Source: an uncultured Pelagibacteraceae bacterium (lineage in GTDB: Bacteria > Pseudomonadota > Alphaproteobacteria > Pelagibacterales > Pelagibacteraceae). Taken from it: 64,000 bases of DNA. Positions 27,211-36,123 of the stretch are shown in pieces. The number at the start of each line of letters is the position of its first letter. Positions within the stretch are counted from its first letter, which is position 1. The translations under genes and the position numbers were made by a program. Below the pieces are notes generated by a model. That model saw only the letters and a program-made list of their open reading frames with translations, did no database searches and was not told where the DNA came from. Location: assembly GCA_902576815.1 (NCBI GenBank), contig CACGWQ010000003.1, forward strand, positions 33,454 through 97,453, read 5' to 3'.

Positions 27211-28184
27211 TATTTTAAATTTTCTTTAATAAATTTTGTACTTTTTCTTATCATTTTAGGAGTTATTTCATGTCCTAAACCTTTAGGACTTTCAAATCTA
27301 ACATTATCTACTATTTGATTAATATATTTTTGAGAATTATTCCACATAACAGTGCTTACTTTTAAAGAAACAGGTTTGTCTCCAAAAGGTAAACCATCTA
27401 CAAAAAGTTTTTTTACAATTTTGTATTCTTCATCTGTTAAATCTTCAGCCCCTCTTCTAAAGGGATTTGATTTATCTTTTGTGCCTTGATAGTAAAATTG
27501 TGGAGTTTTTTTGTACTCTTCTAAATTAAATTTTGTACCAGTAATATTTTCAAAATCATATGTTCCAATTGGATATATTGCTTCAATTCCATTAATTTTG
27601 TCAGCTGGAACAGGTAATAAGCCTCCTATTCCTCCACCTATAGCTACTGAAACTCTATCTGGATGTAAAAAAGTAAATCTTGCAGAGAATAAAGATGATG
27701 ATGAGAATCCTACCATAATCACTTTTTCATTAATATTTTGATTATTTTCTTTCAATAATTTTTCTCTTGCGTCATCAATCATTGCAATTAACTGTAAATC
27801 AATTCTTCTATATTTATCTTTATCTATTTTTAGAACATCGCTGTCTAATTGAGGAAAATAATATTTATTTTGCATTAGTGCCGAAGTGCCGAATGGAAAA
27901 ACAGGCATTAACATTGGGTATTTCAGTTTTTTTGAAATACTTGCGCCTAAAACCCAATTCAAAGATTTTTTAGCTTTACTAGTCATGCCTTTAATTGAAT
28001 TACCACTACCAGTATTATTTGACTCTACTACCATGTAATTAGCATCAACAGTTTTTTTTGAAGTTTTTAATAAATAAGGAAAATGAAAACCTTTTTCTGG
28101 ATTAGCTTTTACAACTATTGTTTTAGAATAAACATTACCGCTCAACAATAAACTAATAACCACGATCCCTAAAATTTTTTTCAT
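27210..28184 (-). CDS. Secreted alpha/beta-hydrolase-like protein of unknown substrate
   Basis: A 324-residue exported protein with a clear signal peptide (MKKILGIVVISLLLSGNVYS). A nucleophile-elbow-like GFSSSSLFSARF follows a hydrophobic strand near residue 166, and a late GLGHEITP could supply the catalytic histidine. IGGGIGGLLPVPA and YYQGTKDKSNPF are consistent with an alpha/beta hydrolase. It overlaps mtnP and mtnA by four bases and one base, so it is embedded in the methylthioadenosine-recycling operon although the pathway is cytoplasmic. I do not recognise the family more closely. Confidence 0.6.
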   Translation of the reverse strand: MKKILGIVVISLLLSGNVYSKTIVVKANPEKGFHFPYLLKTSKKTVDANYMVVESNNTGSGNSIKGMTSKAKKSLNWVLGASISKKLKYPMLMPVFPFGTSALMQNKYYFPQLDSDVLKIDKDKYRRIDLQLIAMIDDAREKLLKENNQNINEKVIMVGFSSSSLFSARFTFLHPDRVSVAIGGGIGGLLPVPADKINGIEAIYPIGTYDFENITGTKFNLEEYKKTPQFYYQGTKDKSNPFRRGAEDLTDEEYKIVKKLFVDGLPFGDKPVSLKVSTVMWNNSQKYINQIVDNVRFESPKGLGHEITPKMIRKSTKFIKENLK

Positions 28185-29053
28185 TTATTAAGTGCCCTTC
28201 CTGCAATTGTTTTTAATTTATCTTTAGTTTTTTGAGTTCTTTTTTCTGGAGCGGTAATTATTGCTACATCTAAGCAATTATTAGTTGGATCATTAGGATC
28301 AATGTGATTTTCAAAGTTCTCTATTAAGTTTTTAATCATATTTTTTGCTTTCGTGGCATTATTTAAAAGTACTTTTATTACTTTTTGAACATCAACATTT
28401 TCGTGATCTAGATGCCAGCAATCATAATCTGTTACCATAGAAACCGAAGCATATCTAATTTCTGCTTCTCTTGCTAGCTTAGCTTCTGGCATATTTGTCA
28501 TTCCAATAACATCGGCTTTCCAAGATCTATACAGGTTTGACTCTGCTAACGTAGAGAATTGTGGACCTTCCATTACAACATATGTTCCACCTCTTTGATA
28601 AGGTATATTTTCTTTTTTAATAGCATCTTCGCAAGCATTCATTAGCCCATTTGAAGTTGGATGAGCCATTGAAACATGAGCTACAATTTCATCATCAAAA
28701 AAGGTTTTATTCCGAGCAAAAGTCCTATCGATGAATTGATCAACGATTACAAATTTTCCTGGTAGTAAATCTTCCTTTAATGATCCTACAGCTGAAACAG
28801 AAACTATGTCAGTAATACCAAGTTGTTTTAGAGCATCAATATTTGCCCTAAAATTTATTTTTGAGGGAGAAATAAAATGACCTTTTCCATGTCTCGGTAG
28901 AAAATAAATTTCTTTATTATTATATTTAGCCTTTAATATTAAATCTGAAGGCTTTCCCCAAGGAGTATTTATATCTAGTTTTTCTCTATCTTTGAACTCT
29001 TCGACATCATATAGGCCACTTCCACCAATAATTGCTAATTTATTATTTGCCAT
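28181..29053 (-). CDS. mtnP: S-methyl-5'-thioadenosine phosphorylase
   Basis: A 290-residue purine-nucleoside phosphorylase-family enzyme that splits methylthioadenosine with phosphate into adenine and methylthioribose-1-phosphate. Motifs: AIIGGSGLYDVEEF, PRHGKGH, SVSAVGSLKEDL, MEGPQFSTLAESNLYR, VIGMTNMPEAKLAREAEI and VTDYDCW. It opens the minus-strand operon and is divergent from apt, which would salvage its adenine product. Confidence 0.93.
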   Translation of the reverse strand: MANNKLAIIGGSGLYDVEEFKDREKLDINTPWGKPSDLILKAKYNNKEIYFLPRHGKGHFISPSKINFRANIDALKQLGITDIVSVSAVGSLKEDLLPGKFVIVDQFIDRTFARNKTFFDDEIVAHVSMAHPTSNGLMNACEDAIKKENIPYQRGGTYVVMEGPQFSTLAESNLYRSWKADVIGMTNMPEAKLAREAEIRYASVSMVTDYDCWHLDHENVDVQKVIKVLLNNATKAKNMIKNLIENFENHIDPNDPTNNCLDVAIITAPEKRTQKTKDKLKTIAGRALNK

Positions 29054-29081
29054 GTTAAAATTTAGATTATAATTAAGTTTT

Positions 29082-29609
29082 ATGGATTTAAAAGAACATA
29101 TTCGATCAATTCAAGATTATCCAAAAAAAGGAATTTTATTTAGAGATATCACAACTCTAATAAAAAACGAAAAAGCTTTTAAAGAATGTATTGATCAAAT
29201 AATAAAAAGAGCAGAAAAATTTAAATTCGATAAAATTGCAGCGATAGAGTCTAGAGGTTTTGTTTTTGCTTCAGCTATTTCATACATTTTAGGTAAACCG
29301 TTTATAATGCTTAGAAAAAAGAATAAGTTACCTGCTGAAGTTCATTCTGTTGATTTTCAACTAGAATATGGGAAAGCCACAATCGAAGTACACAAAGATT
29401 CTTTTGGAAAAAATGATAATGTTCTTATTATTGACGATTTAATTGCAACTGGTGGAACAGCCGAAGCAGCTGCCAAACTTATAGAAATGTCAGAGTCAAA
29501 AATTTCAGCTTTTATCTTTGTTATTAATTTATTTGATCTTGGTGGCAGTGATAACCTACAAAAAAAAGGGTATAATGTTGAATGTTTGATTGATTTTCCA
29601 GGTCATTAA
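29082..29609 (+). CDS. apt: Adenine phosphoribosyltransferase
   Basis: A 175-residue enzyme converting adenine and PRPP into AMP. It has the N-terminal IRSIQDYPKKGILFRDIT, the ESRGF loop, LRKKNKLP, and the PRPP-binding motif VLIIDDLIATGGTAEAA near residue 120. It is divergent from mtnP across 28 bases, which pairs release and recapture of adenine. Length is standard. Confidence 0.95.
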   Translation: MDLKEHIRSIQDYPKKGILFRDITTLIKNEKAFKECIDQIIKRAEKFKFDKIAAIESRGFVFASAISYILGKPFIMLRKKNKLPAEVHSVDFQLEYGKATIEVHKDSFGKNDNVLIIDDLIATGGTAEAAAKLIEMSESKISAFIFVINLFDLGGSDNLQKKGYNVECLIDFPGH

Positions 29610-29618
29610 AAATTATTG

Positions 29619-30914
29619 ATGCAAGAAAAAGACATATTAAATTTAATAAAAAAAACAATCATAAATAAAGAATTTGATAAAGCTATAAGTTTAGTAAATA
29701 ATTCTAACACAACAAAGATTGAAAGGAATTTAAAGCTGCGTTTGCTTGCATCAATTTATTTTAAAAAGAAAGATTGGGAGAGTGCAATCAAATATTATGA
29801 AAAAGTATTACCTAACTCAAATGATAAATTTGGTATATATAATAACATAGGAATATCTTATTTCAATTTAGGGGAACTTAAAAAATCTATCGATTTTTAT
29901 CTTAAATCTATTGAAAATAATCAAAACTTTGATGTAGCACATGAAAATTTAGCAATTACCTATAAAAAACTTGATGATTACGAAAGTGCTATTAAAAGTT
30001 TTGTTATGGCATTTGAAATCAATAAGAATAATAAGAATGCAAGGAACCAAATACTATATTTGCTTAACTACGTTAAAATTAAAAATAAAACTATTAATCC
30101 AATCATAGAGTGTGATTTTAAAATAAATGAATTATTAAAAAATTTAAATTTTGAATCAATTAAATCTGAAAAATTTTTAAAAAATTTATTTTTTAAAATT
30201 GATGAAATTATAGATACTTATAAATCTGATTTTTTTTTGGACGAAACTCAAATATATAGAAGAAATAAGGAAAATCTTAATTGTTCGAGACATTTTAAGG
30301 TATTTAATAGATTTAAGATAATACCGAAATACTGTTTTAATTGCTACAAGATACAAATTGATCTTAAAAATATAGTTGACTTGGTTAAACTAAATTTTCT
30401 ATTTAATATTTTAAAACTTGAAAAAAATAATATTAGAAAATGTATCGTAGAAATTAGACCAAATGTTCCGGTGAATTATAAAGGTTATATATATTGCGAG
30501 AGTTTGGATGAGTCTCAAGAGATACTAAAAAATATAAGTAATGATTTAAAAAAAATAAATTTCGATAAAATTAAAATAATTACTAAGCATGGTTGTTCTG
30601 AATTTTATGAAGTGTATCCTAAATTTAAAGATATTAACTACAATGGTAAACAGCAAATGTCATACGATGTTAGTTGGCAAAAAAAAGAAGAGATAATTGA
30701 TAAAGAGATAAATAACTTAAATTCCAATGAATTTTTAAAAAAAAATACTCTTAAATCAATTAATTTGCATGATGTATTAATAATGAAAAATTGGTTTGCA
30801 TATGCAAAAATCATTGAAGATAAAAGTTTGGACAAAATTTATAATGGAAAATTAAATTTAGAAAATTTAAATCCATATTTAAAAGATCAATTAAATTTTA
30901 GGAAAAGTAATTAA
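29619..30914 (+). CDS. TPR-repeat protein with unknown C-terminal domain
   Basis: A 431-residue protein. Residues about 10-150 form tetratricopeptide repeats (for example YYEKVLPNSNDKFGIYNNIGISYFNLGELKKSIDFYLKSI). The C-terminal two-thirds are not recognised and contain several cysteines, including YCFNCYK near residue 243 and KHGCSEFYE. I start at the ATG at 29619; a TTG one codon upstream is possible. Its stop codon directly abuts the 3' end of the convergent tRNA-Met. Another TPR protein lies beyond the tRNA. Confidence 0.65.
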   Translation: MQEKDILNLIKKTIINKEFDKAISLVNNSNTTKIERNLKLRLLASIYFKKKDWESAIKYYEKVLPNSNDKFGIYNNIGISYFNLGELKKSIDFYLKSIENNQNFDVAHENLAITYKKLDDYESAIKSFVMAFEINKNNKNARNQILYLLNYVKIKNKTINPIIECDFKINELLKNLNFESIKSEKFLKNLFFKIDEIIDTYKSDFFLDETQIYRRNKENLNCSRHFKVFNRFKIIPKYCFNCYKIQIDLKNIVDLVKLNFLFNILKLEKNNIRKCIVEIRPNVPVNYKGYIYCESLDESQEILKNISNDLKKINFDKIKIITKHGCSEFYEVYPKFKDINYNGKQQMSYDVSWQKKEEIIDKEINNLNSNEFLKKNTLKSINLHDVLIMKNWFAYAKIIEDKSLDKIYNGKLNLENLNPYLKDQLNFRKSN

Positions 30915-30991
30915 TGGTAGCGGGAAGTGGGATCGAACCACTGACCTCGGGCTTATGAGTCCCGCGCTCTAACCAACTGAGCTACCCCGCC
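30915..30991 (-). tRNA. tRNA-Met (anticodon CAT)
   Basis: A 77-base cloverleaf including an encoded CCA end. Acceptor GGCGGGG pairs with TCCCGCT using G-U at both ends; D arm GCTC/GAGC; anticodon loop CTCATAA; T arm AGTGG/CCACT with TTCGATC loop. The anticodon stem CGGGA/GCCCG leaves an A31-G39 mismatch next to the loop. It lacks the three G-C pairs against the loop that mark initiator tRNA, so elongator Met is preferred. An Ile tRNA with modified CAT cannot be fully excluded. Confidence 0.92.
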
Positions 30992-31070
30992 ATTAAATAG
31001 TTGTTGGTTTATACTACTTTTATTTTTTGTTGCAAACAAGATTTACTGAAAAAATAAGAATACTTTTTAT

Positions 31071-33317
31071 TTAAATATTAACTTCATTATATACATTAGA
31101 CATTAAATTTTCAAAATCATACACGTATTTTTTAGTATCAAATAATGGCTTAGATATTAAATTTTTTCTTAATTTTTTTTTTATTTTTTCTAACTCTGTG
31201 TTATTTTTTGCAAGTTTTATAATTAACTTTTCATAATTATCTAAGTTGTTAGTAACTAGTTCATTCATTTCTAAAGAATTTAACAAGCTAGCTGCAACTC
31301 TTGATGCAAATTGATCTCCAATTTTTGTTACCAATGGCAGTCCTGCCCATAAAGCATCACTACAAGTTGTATGTGCATTATAATTGAATGTATCTAAAAA
31401 TAAGTCCGCAAGTTTTATTCTTTCCAAATGTTTTTCTTGAATAATGTTATCTGCAAAAATAATTCTATCTTTTTTAATATTTTTATCTTTGAAAAAATTT
31501 AAAATATTATTTTCTGCTATATTATTAGGTTTCATTAACCAAATAACACTGCCTTCAACCTGATTTAAAATATTAGACCAGATTGTTAATTCATTTGTAG
31601 AAATTTTGTTTACATTATTAAAAGAACAAAACACAAATGCATTATTTGGTAAGCCCTGGTCTTTTCTTTTTATTTCAGATTTTGAAATAACTCTCATATC
31701 ATCATTGGGTTGATAACAATTTGGCATATACAAAATTTTCTCCGAATAATATTTTTTATATTTTTGTGGGATTACAATTTTATCTGCAATTAAATAATCG
31801 ATAAAACTTGCACCTATAGTTCCAGGATAACCTAAATAATTTACTTGAATAGGGGCTAGTCTATATGAAAAAAGCTTAGTTCTTGAATCAAGGGTGTAAC
31901 CTTTTAAATCAATAGCTATATCTATATTTAACTCTCTTGACAATTTTACAACATCTATGTCTGGTAAATTCAAAATGTTTTTTTCATTTGTATTACTTAA
32001 AATTTGTTTAATTCTTTCACTTGGTTTATGTTTACTATAATTAAAAGTATAAAATTCAAACTTTTCCTTATTATATTCTCTAAACAAACCACTAATTAAA
32101 TACATTGTTGCATGCTCATAAAAATCAGAAGAGTAAAATCCAATTTTTATCCTCCGATTTTTGCTTACTTTTGGAAACTTAATTTTATTTGCGAACTTTT
32201 CTAATCTTTTTCGTGAAAAATTTTTAGATCGATGATACTGATTTCTCGGATTATCCTCCATTGCTAAAGTATAAAATGGATTAATCTCATCATTTTTTAT
32301 ACCAATAAATCGATATTTTTCTTTGAAATCTTTTAAAACTGAAAAATCACAAATTTGTAGTTTATTATATAAAATTGCTATTTTTGCAGAAGCATATTCA
32401 TTATTAATTTTTAAAGCTTTATCGTAATAATTAATTGCCTCTAAATAATTTTTTTTTTTTGCAAATAGATTTCCTAAATTATTAAAAGCTTCATAATAAT
32501 TTGGTTTTAAATCGATTGCTTTCTTATAATTTTCATAAGCTTTATCAAAATTATTTTCAGAGCTGAAAATTGTACCTATGTTATTATAAGCCTCAGACAG
32601 TTTTGGGTTGATATCGATAGCTTTCTTATATGAATTTCGAGCTTGAGAGCTTAATCCCTGATCTTTAAGAATATTACCAAGATTGATATAAGCATTAGCA
32701 AAATTTTTGTTTATTTTTGTCGATTTTATAACATTTACTAATGCTTGATTAATTTCACCAATTTTGAAATTTGTAATACCTAAGTTTAAATAAGCATCAG
32801 CAAAATTTGGATTTAATTGTATTGCCTTTTTAAAGAAATTAATAGCTTCATCATAGTTATTTTGATCTTTATAAATTAAACCTAAATTGTTATATGACTG
32901 AAAAAAATTTTTATCTAATGAAATTGCATCATTAAACTTTTCTTTTGCCTCATCTAATAATTTTAATTCAGCCAAAGCATTTCCAAGATTATTTAGGTAT
33001 GATGGATTTTTATTATTAATATTTATTGCTTTTTTAAAAAAAAAAATTGCTTCGTCTATTTCTTTTTTTTCAGCTTTTATAAGACCAATATTGTTATAAG
33101 CATCTGAATTTTCTTTAATTTTAATCGATTTTTTGAAAGTATTTTCTGCATCTAAGATTCTACTGTTTGTTTTGTAATAAAATCCTAAAATATTCATTAA
33201 TATAAATGAATTTTTATTTTCATTTAAAAATTTTTTTATTTTCTTTTCAAACTCTAAATTTTTTTTTTCTCTAATTAATTTAATTAGATTATTAAAATCT
33301 TTTTCTAAAAATGGCAT
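31071..33317 (-). CDS. TPR protein with O-GlcNAc-transferase-like (GT41/SPINDLY-type) domain
   Basis: A 748-residue protein. Residues about 35-335 contain some nine consecutive TPR units (AYNNIGLIKAEKKEIDEAIFFFKKAI and repeats). Residues 385-740 are the GT41 catalytic region: KIGFYSSDFYEHATMYLISG, INYLGYPGTIGASFIDYLIAD-type segment, VFCSFNNVNKIS, VIWLMKPNN and TFNYNAHTTCSDALWAGLPLVT. It would attach a sugar from a nucleotide donor to proteins, by analogy with OGT/SPY; targets are unknown. It is transcribed toward the tRNA, 79 bases from it. Confidence 0.87.
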   Translation of the reverse strand: MPFLEKDFNNLIKLIREKKNLEFEKKIKKFLNENKNSFILMNILGFYYKTNSRILDAENTFKKSIKIKENSDAYNNIGLIKAEKKEIDEAIFFFKKAININNKNPSYLNNLGNALAELKLLDEAKEKFNDAISLDKNFFQSYNNLGLIYKDQNNYDEAINFFKKAIQLNPNFADAYLNLGITNFKIGEINQALVNVIKSTKINKNFANAYINLGNILKDQGLSSQARNSYKKAIDINPKLSEAYNNIGTIFSSENNFDKAYENYKKAIDLKPNYYEAFNNLGNLFAKKKNYLEAINYYDKALKINNEYASAKIAILYNKLQICDFSVLKDFKEKYRFIGIKNDEINPFYTLAMEDNPRNQYHRSKNFSRKRLEKFANKIKFPKVSKNRRIKIGFYSSDFYEHATMYLISGLFREYNKEKFEFYTFNYSKHKPSERIKQILSNTNEKNILNLPDIDVVKLSRELNIDIAIDLKGYTLDSRTKLFSYRLAPIQVNYLGYPGTIGASFIDYLIADKIVIPQKYKKYYSEKILYMPNCYQPNDDMRVISKSEIKRKDQGLPNNAFVFCSFNNVNKISTNELTIWSNILNQVEGSVIWLMKPNNIAENNILNFFKDKNIKKDRIIFADNIIQEKHLERIKLADLFLDTFNYNAHTTCSDALWAGLPLVTKIGDQFASRVAASLLNSLEMNELVTNNLDNYEKLIIKLAKNNTELEKIKKKLRKNLISKPLFDTKKYVYDFENLMSNVYNEVNI

Positions 33318-33374
33318 TTATTTTAATTATTATTCATAACTTATATCGTGATATATGTTTTAAATAAAAAAAAA

Positions 33375-34430
33375 TTAAAAACAAACTATGTGATCAATAT
33401 TTATGGGTCTTTTAATACCAAATTTTTCCCGTATTTCGTGTTGATGTATGTGATGAGAGTGCACGAAAACTGGAATTAAAACATTATTATTCGTTTTCAA
33501 AGTATAAATAAAATTTGATCCTCTGAACTTTCTATCAACTATTTCAAGTTTAAGATCGCTTGAATCATCGTGTTGTAAATCTTCAGGTTGAATTAAAAGT
33601 TTTACTTTTGATCCTATTGGGAATGGTCTAGCGAAATTTCCAGTTATTGTACCTAAATCATCGTTTTCAAGACTTTTCGGACTGGTAACTTCTGCTGGTA
33701 TCAAAGTCCCTCTATTTAAAAAATTAACTACTTCTACTGAATTTGGTAAATGATAAACATTATATGGATCATCATATTGTTTTAATTCACCATCTAATAT
33801 TATTCCACATTTACTGCCCAGATAAAAAGCTTCATAAGAATCGTGTGTAACAATTATTGTTGTTATTTTAGAATTTGTTAAAATTTGCTTTAATTCAACT
33901 TGAATTTCCTCCTTAAAGCTTTGATCTACATTAGATAATGGCTCATCAAGCATTAGTAAATCTGGTTGAGAGACCAATGACCTTGCTAAAGAAGCTCTTT
34001 GGGCTTCACCGGCACTAATCTCATGCGGAAATTTATTTAATATTTTGTTTAAGTTTAAAAAATTAATTACTTCTTTAGTTTGTATTTTTTTATCGTCTTT
34101 TACTCTGTCTGATCCAAGATTAATATTTTTTTCTATATTGTAATGAGGAAATAAACTGTTCTCTTGAAATGATAGAGCAATATTACGATTTTCTGGTTCG
34201 ATATGAATATTTTCAGAAGAAATTGTTCTGCCTTTTAGATTAATTTTACCCTTATTAATTTTTTCTAAACCCGCAATAGTTCTTAATATTGTGGTTTTTC
34301 CTATACCAGAGGGACCAAGTAAACACACAATTTCACCTTCATTTTCAATATTTAAAGTAACATTATTAACTTTGTTTTTCCCTCCAGCAGCAAAGGATAC
34401 ATTATCGATTTCAAAAAAATTATTGGGCAT
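33375..34430 (-). CDS. fbpC: Ferric-iron-type ABC transporter ATPase (FbpC-like)
   Basis: A 351-residue ATPase. Walker A GPSGIGKTTI near 38, signature ISAGEAQRASLARSL (ISAGE instead of LSGGQ), Walker B LLMLDEPLSNVD, switch His in VTHDSYEA, and a C-terminal TOBE-like regulatory domain from about residue 240. It overlaps the permease gene by one base. It powers the iron importer with FbpB; the assignment to iron rests on the permease and binding protein. Confidence 0.85.
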   Translation of the reverse strand: MPNNFFEIDNVSFAAGGKNKVNNVTLNIENEGEIVCLLGPSGIGKTTILRTIAGLEKINKGKINLKGRTISSENIHIEPENRNIALSFQENSLFPHYNIEKNINLGSDRVKDDKKIQTKEVINFLNLNKILNKFPHEISAGEAQRASLARSLVSQPDLLMLDEPLSNVDQSFKEEIQVELKQILTNSKITTIIVTHDSYEAFYLGSKCGIILDGELKQYDDPYNVYHLPNSVEVVNFLNRGTLIPAEVTSPKSLENDDLGTITGNFARPFPIGSKVKLLIQPEDLQHDDSSDLKLEIVDRKFRGSNFIYTLKTNNNVLIPVFVHSHHIHQHEIREKFGIKRPINIDHIVCF

Positions 34431-36040
34431 CAGTCTTTCAAAATAAATTTAGATGTAATCAAAATAAATGTACTTGCAATTAATATCAAGAATAATGATG
34501 GAACTGCTGCTGCCTCTAAAAGATCTTGAGATGCAAAAATATATGCTGTTGTGGCGAATGTTTCAAAGTTAAAAGGTCTTAAAATTAAAGTTATAGGTAA
34601 TTCTTTTATTACTTCTATCGTGATCAATATTCCTATTAGAAATACAGAATTTTTTAAATAAGGAATATGAATTCCTAGGAAAGTTTTTATTTTAGAGTAT
34701 CCAAGGAGATAAGAACTCTCGTCAATCGACCTATTAATCCTTTCGTAGCCAGTTTTCAGTCCATTATAAGCTAGTGAATAAAATCTTATAAAATAAACTA
34801 TCACTAAACCAAAAATAGATCCTATAAATATTTTCTTAATAGAATTAAATTCAAAGGCTTTAACAAAAGTGTTATCAAACCAAGCAATAAAAGTGATGAA
34901 TGCAACAGCTAAAATTACTCCAGGGATCGCATATCCTGTAATAGAAAATGTTGTAAGAAAGTTTAAAAATTTACTTTTAGTTACTCTATTTCCATAATTT
35001 GAAATAAATGAAAAAACTACTAATACGATACTAGATAAAAAAACTAAATAAATGGTGTTTGAAAACAATTGAAAGGTATTTAAATCAAATAAATTTTTTG
35101 GAAAAATTATTGTCCAATATAACATTTGTAAAATAGGAAATAGAAAACTTATAAAAAATACTAAAAAACAAAACCCGAAAGCCAAAGTCCCTTTAGAAAA
35201 ATTTAGTTTAATTTTCTTCTTTTCTTTAATACCACCTTTAACTGGAGAGTGATATTGAGCACGTTTTCTCGAGATATTTTCAATAAAAAAGAGACCTAAA
35301 ATAAATAATAGTAAAAAAAATGAAAGCTGATTTGCAAAAGCTAAATCATCAAATGATATCCATGAATCATATATTCCTGTAGTAAGAGTTGCTATACCAA
35401 AAAATGATACTGCTCCAAAATCAGATAAAGTCTCCATTGCAACTAAGGCTAATCCAGCAACTATTGCTGGTCTTGCAGATGGTAAAATAATTTTAAAGAA
35501 AGATTTATATTTTGTAAAACCTAGATTTTGTCCTAATTCTATTAAATTTTGAGATTGATAATAGAAAGATGCTCTCGTTAGAACGTAAACATATCCAAAT
35601 AGTGAAAAAGACACTGATAAGATGGCTCCAATCATGCCATCAAATTTAGGAATTGATCTGTTATATTCACCAGGTCCAAATAAAGATTTTAAAATTGAAT
35701 ATAGTGTTCCAAAATTTTCAAAAAAAGCAGTTAATGAATAAGCATAAATATAAGCAGGTACTGCAAAAGATAATATTAAGGCCCATTTAAAAAATTTAAC
35801 TCCTGGAAAATCATAAAATGAAACTATATAAGCACATCCAACACCTAAAACTAAGGTAAGTATTAATACTCCAATAAGTAAAGTTAAAGAGTTATAGATA
35901 TATTCAATTAGAAAAGTATTTTTTAATATATCGTAGTAATTTGTTGTTTCTTGGAAGAAACTTGCAAACACTGTTAAAATTGGAATTGCGACAATAAATG
36001 AAACTATAAAAGATGATAGGTACCAAGAATTAAATTTCAT
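34430..36040 (-). CDS. fbpB: Ferric-iron-type ABC transporter permease (FbpB-like)
   Basis: A 536-residue permease formed of two fused halves with about twelve helices. Each half has its own EAA loop: LGQNLGFTKYKSFFKIILPSARPAIVAGLALV and SSYLLGYSKIKTFLGIHIPYLKNSVFL. METLSDFGAVSFFGI and KELPITLILRPFNF are typical of iron(III)/thiamine-type permeases. It is separated from the upstream small gene by a terminator-like hairpin. Confidence 0.9.
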   Translation of the reverse strand: MKFNSWYLSSFIVSFIVAIPILTVFASFFQETTNYYDILKNTFLIEYIYNSLTLLIGVLILTLVLGVGCAYIVSFYDFPGVKFFKWALILSFAVPAYIYAYSLTAFFENFGTLYSILKSLFGPGEYNRSIPKFDGMIGAILSVSFSLFGYVYVLTRASFYYQSQNLIELGQNLGFTKYKSFFKIILPSARPAIVAGLALVAMETLSDFGAVSFFGIATLTTGIYDSWISFDDLAFANQLSFFLLLFILGLFFIENISRKRAQYHSPVKGGIKEKKKIKLNFSKGTLAFGFCFLVFFISFLFPILQMLYWTIIFPKNLFDLNTFQLFSNTIYLVFLSSIVLVVFSFISNYGNRVTKSKFLNFLTTFSITGYAIPGVILAVAFITFIAWFDNTFVKAFEFNSIKKIFIGSIFGLVIVYFIRFYSLAYNGLKTGYERINRSIDESSYLLGYSKIKTFLGIHIPYLKNSVFLIGILITIEVIKELPITLILRPFNFETFATTAYIFASQDLLEAAAVPSLFLILIASTFILITSKFILKD

Positions 36041-36076
36041 ATATTATAATCCGCCTTATAACCATGAAAATCAAAA

Positions 36077-36110
36077 GTGCCCATGGTTTAGGAGACCAAA
36101 CCATAGGCAC
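36077..36110 (-). terminator. Hairpin between iron binding-protein/small gene and fbpB
   Basis: A 13-bp stem with one mismatch (36077-36089 with 36098-36110) and an 8-base loop. On the minus strand it is followed by TTTTGATTTTC. It lies 14 bases past the stop of the small Cys-rich gene and 37 bases before fbpB. It probably reduces permease transcription relative to the binding protein. Confidence 0.7.
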
Positions 36111-36123
36111 AAACTTTAGAAAA

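Noticed and set aside
30992..31070. Possible terminator between the OGT-like gene and the tRNA
   Set aside because: Only a weak A/T stem (AAATAAG...TTATTT) is visible; not distinguishable from background.
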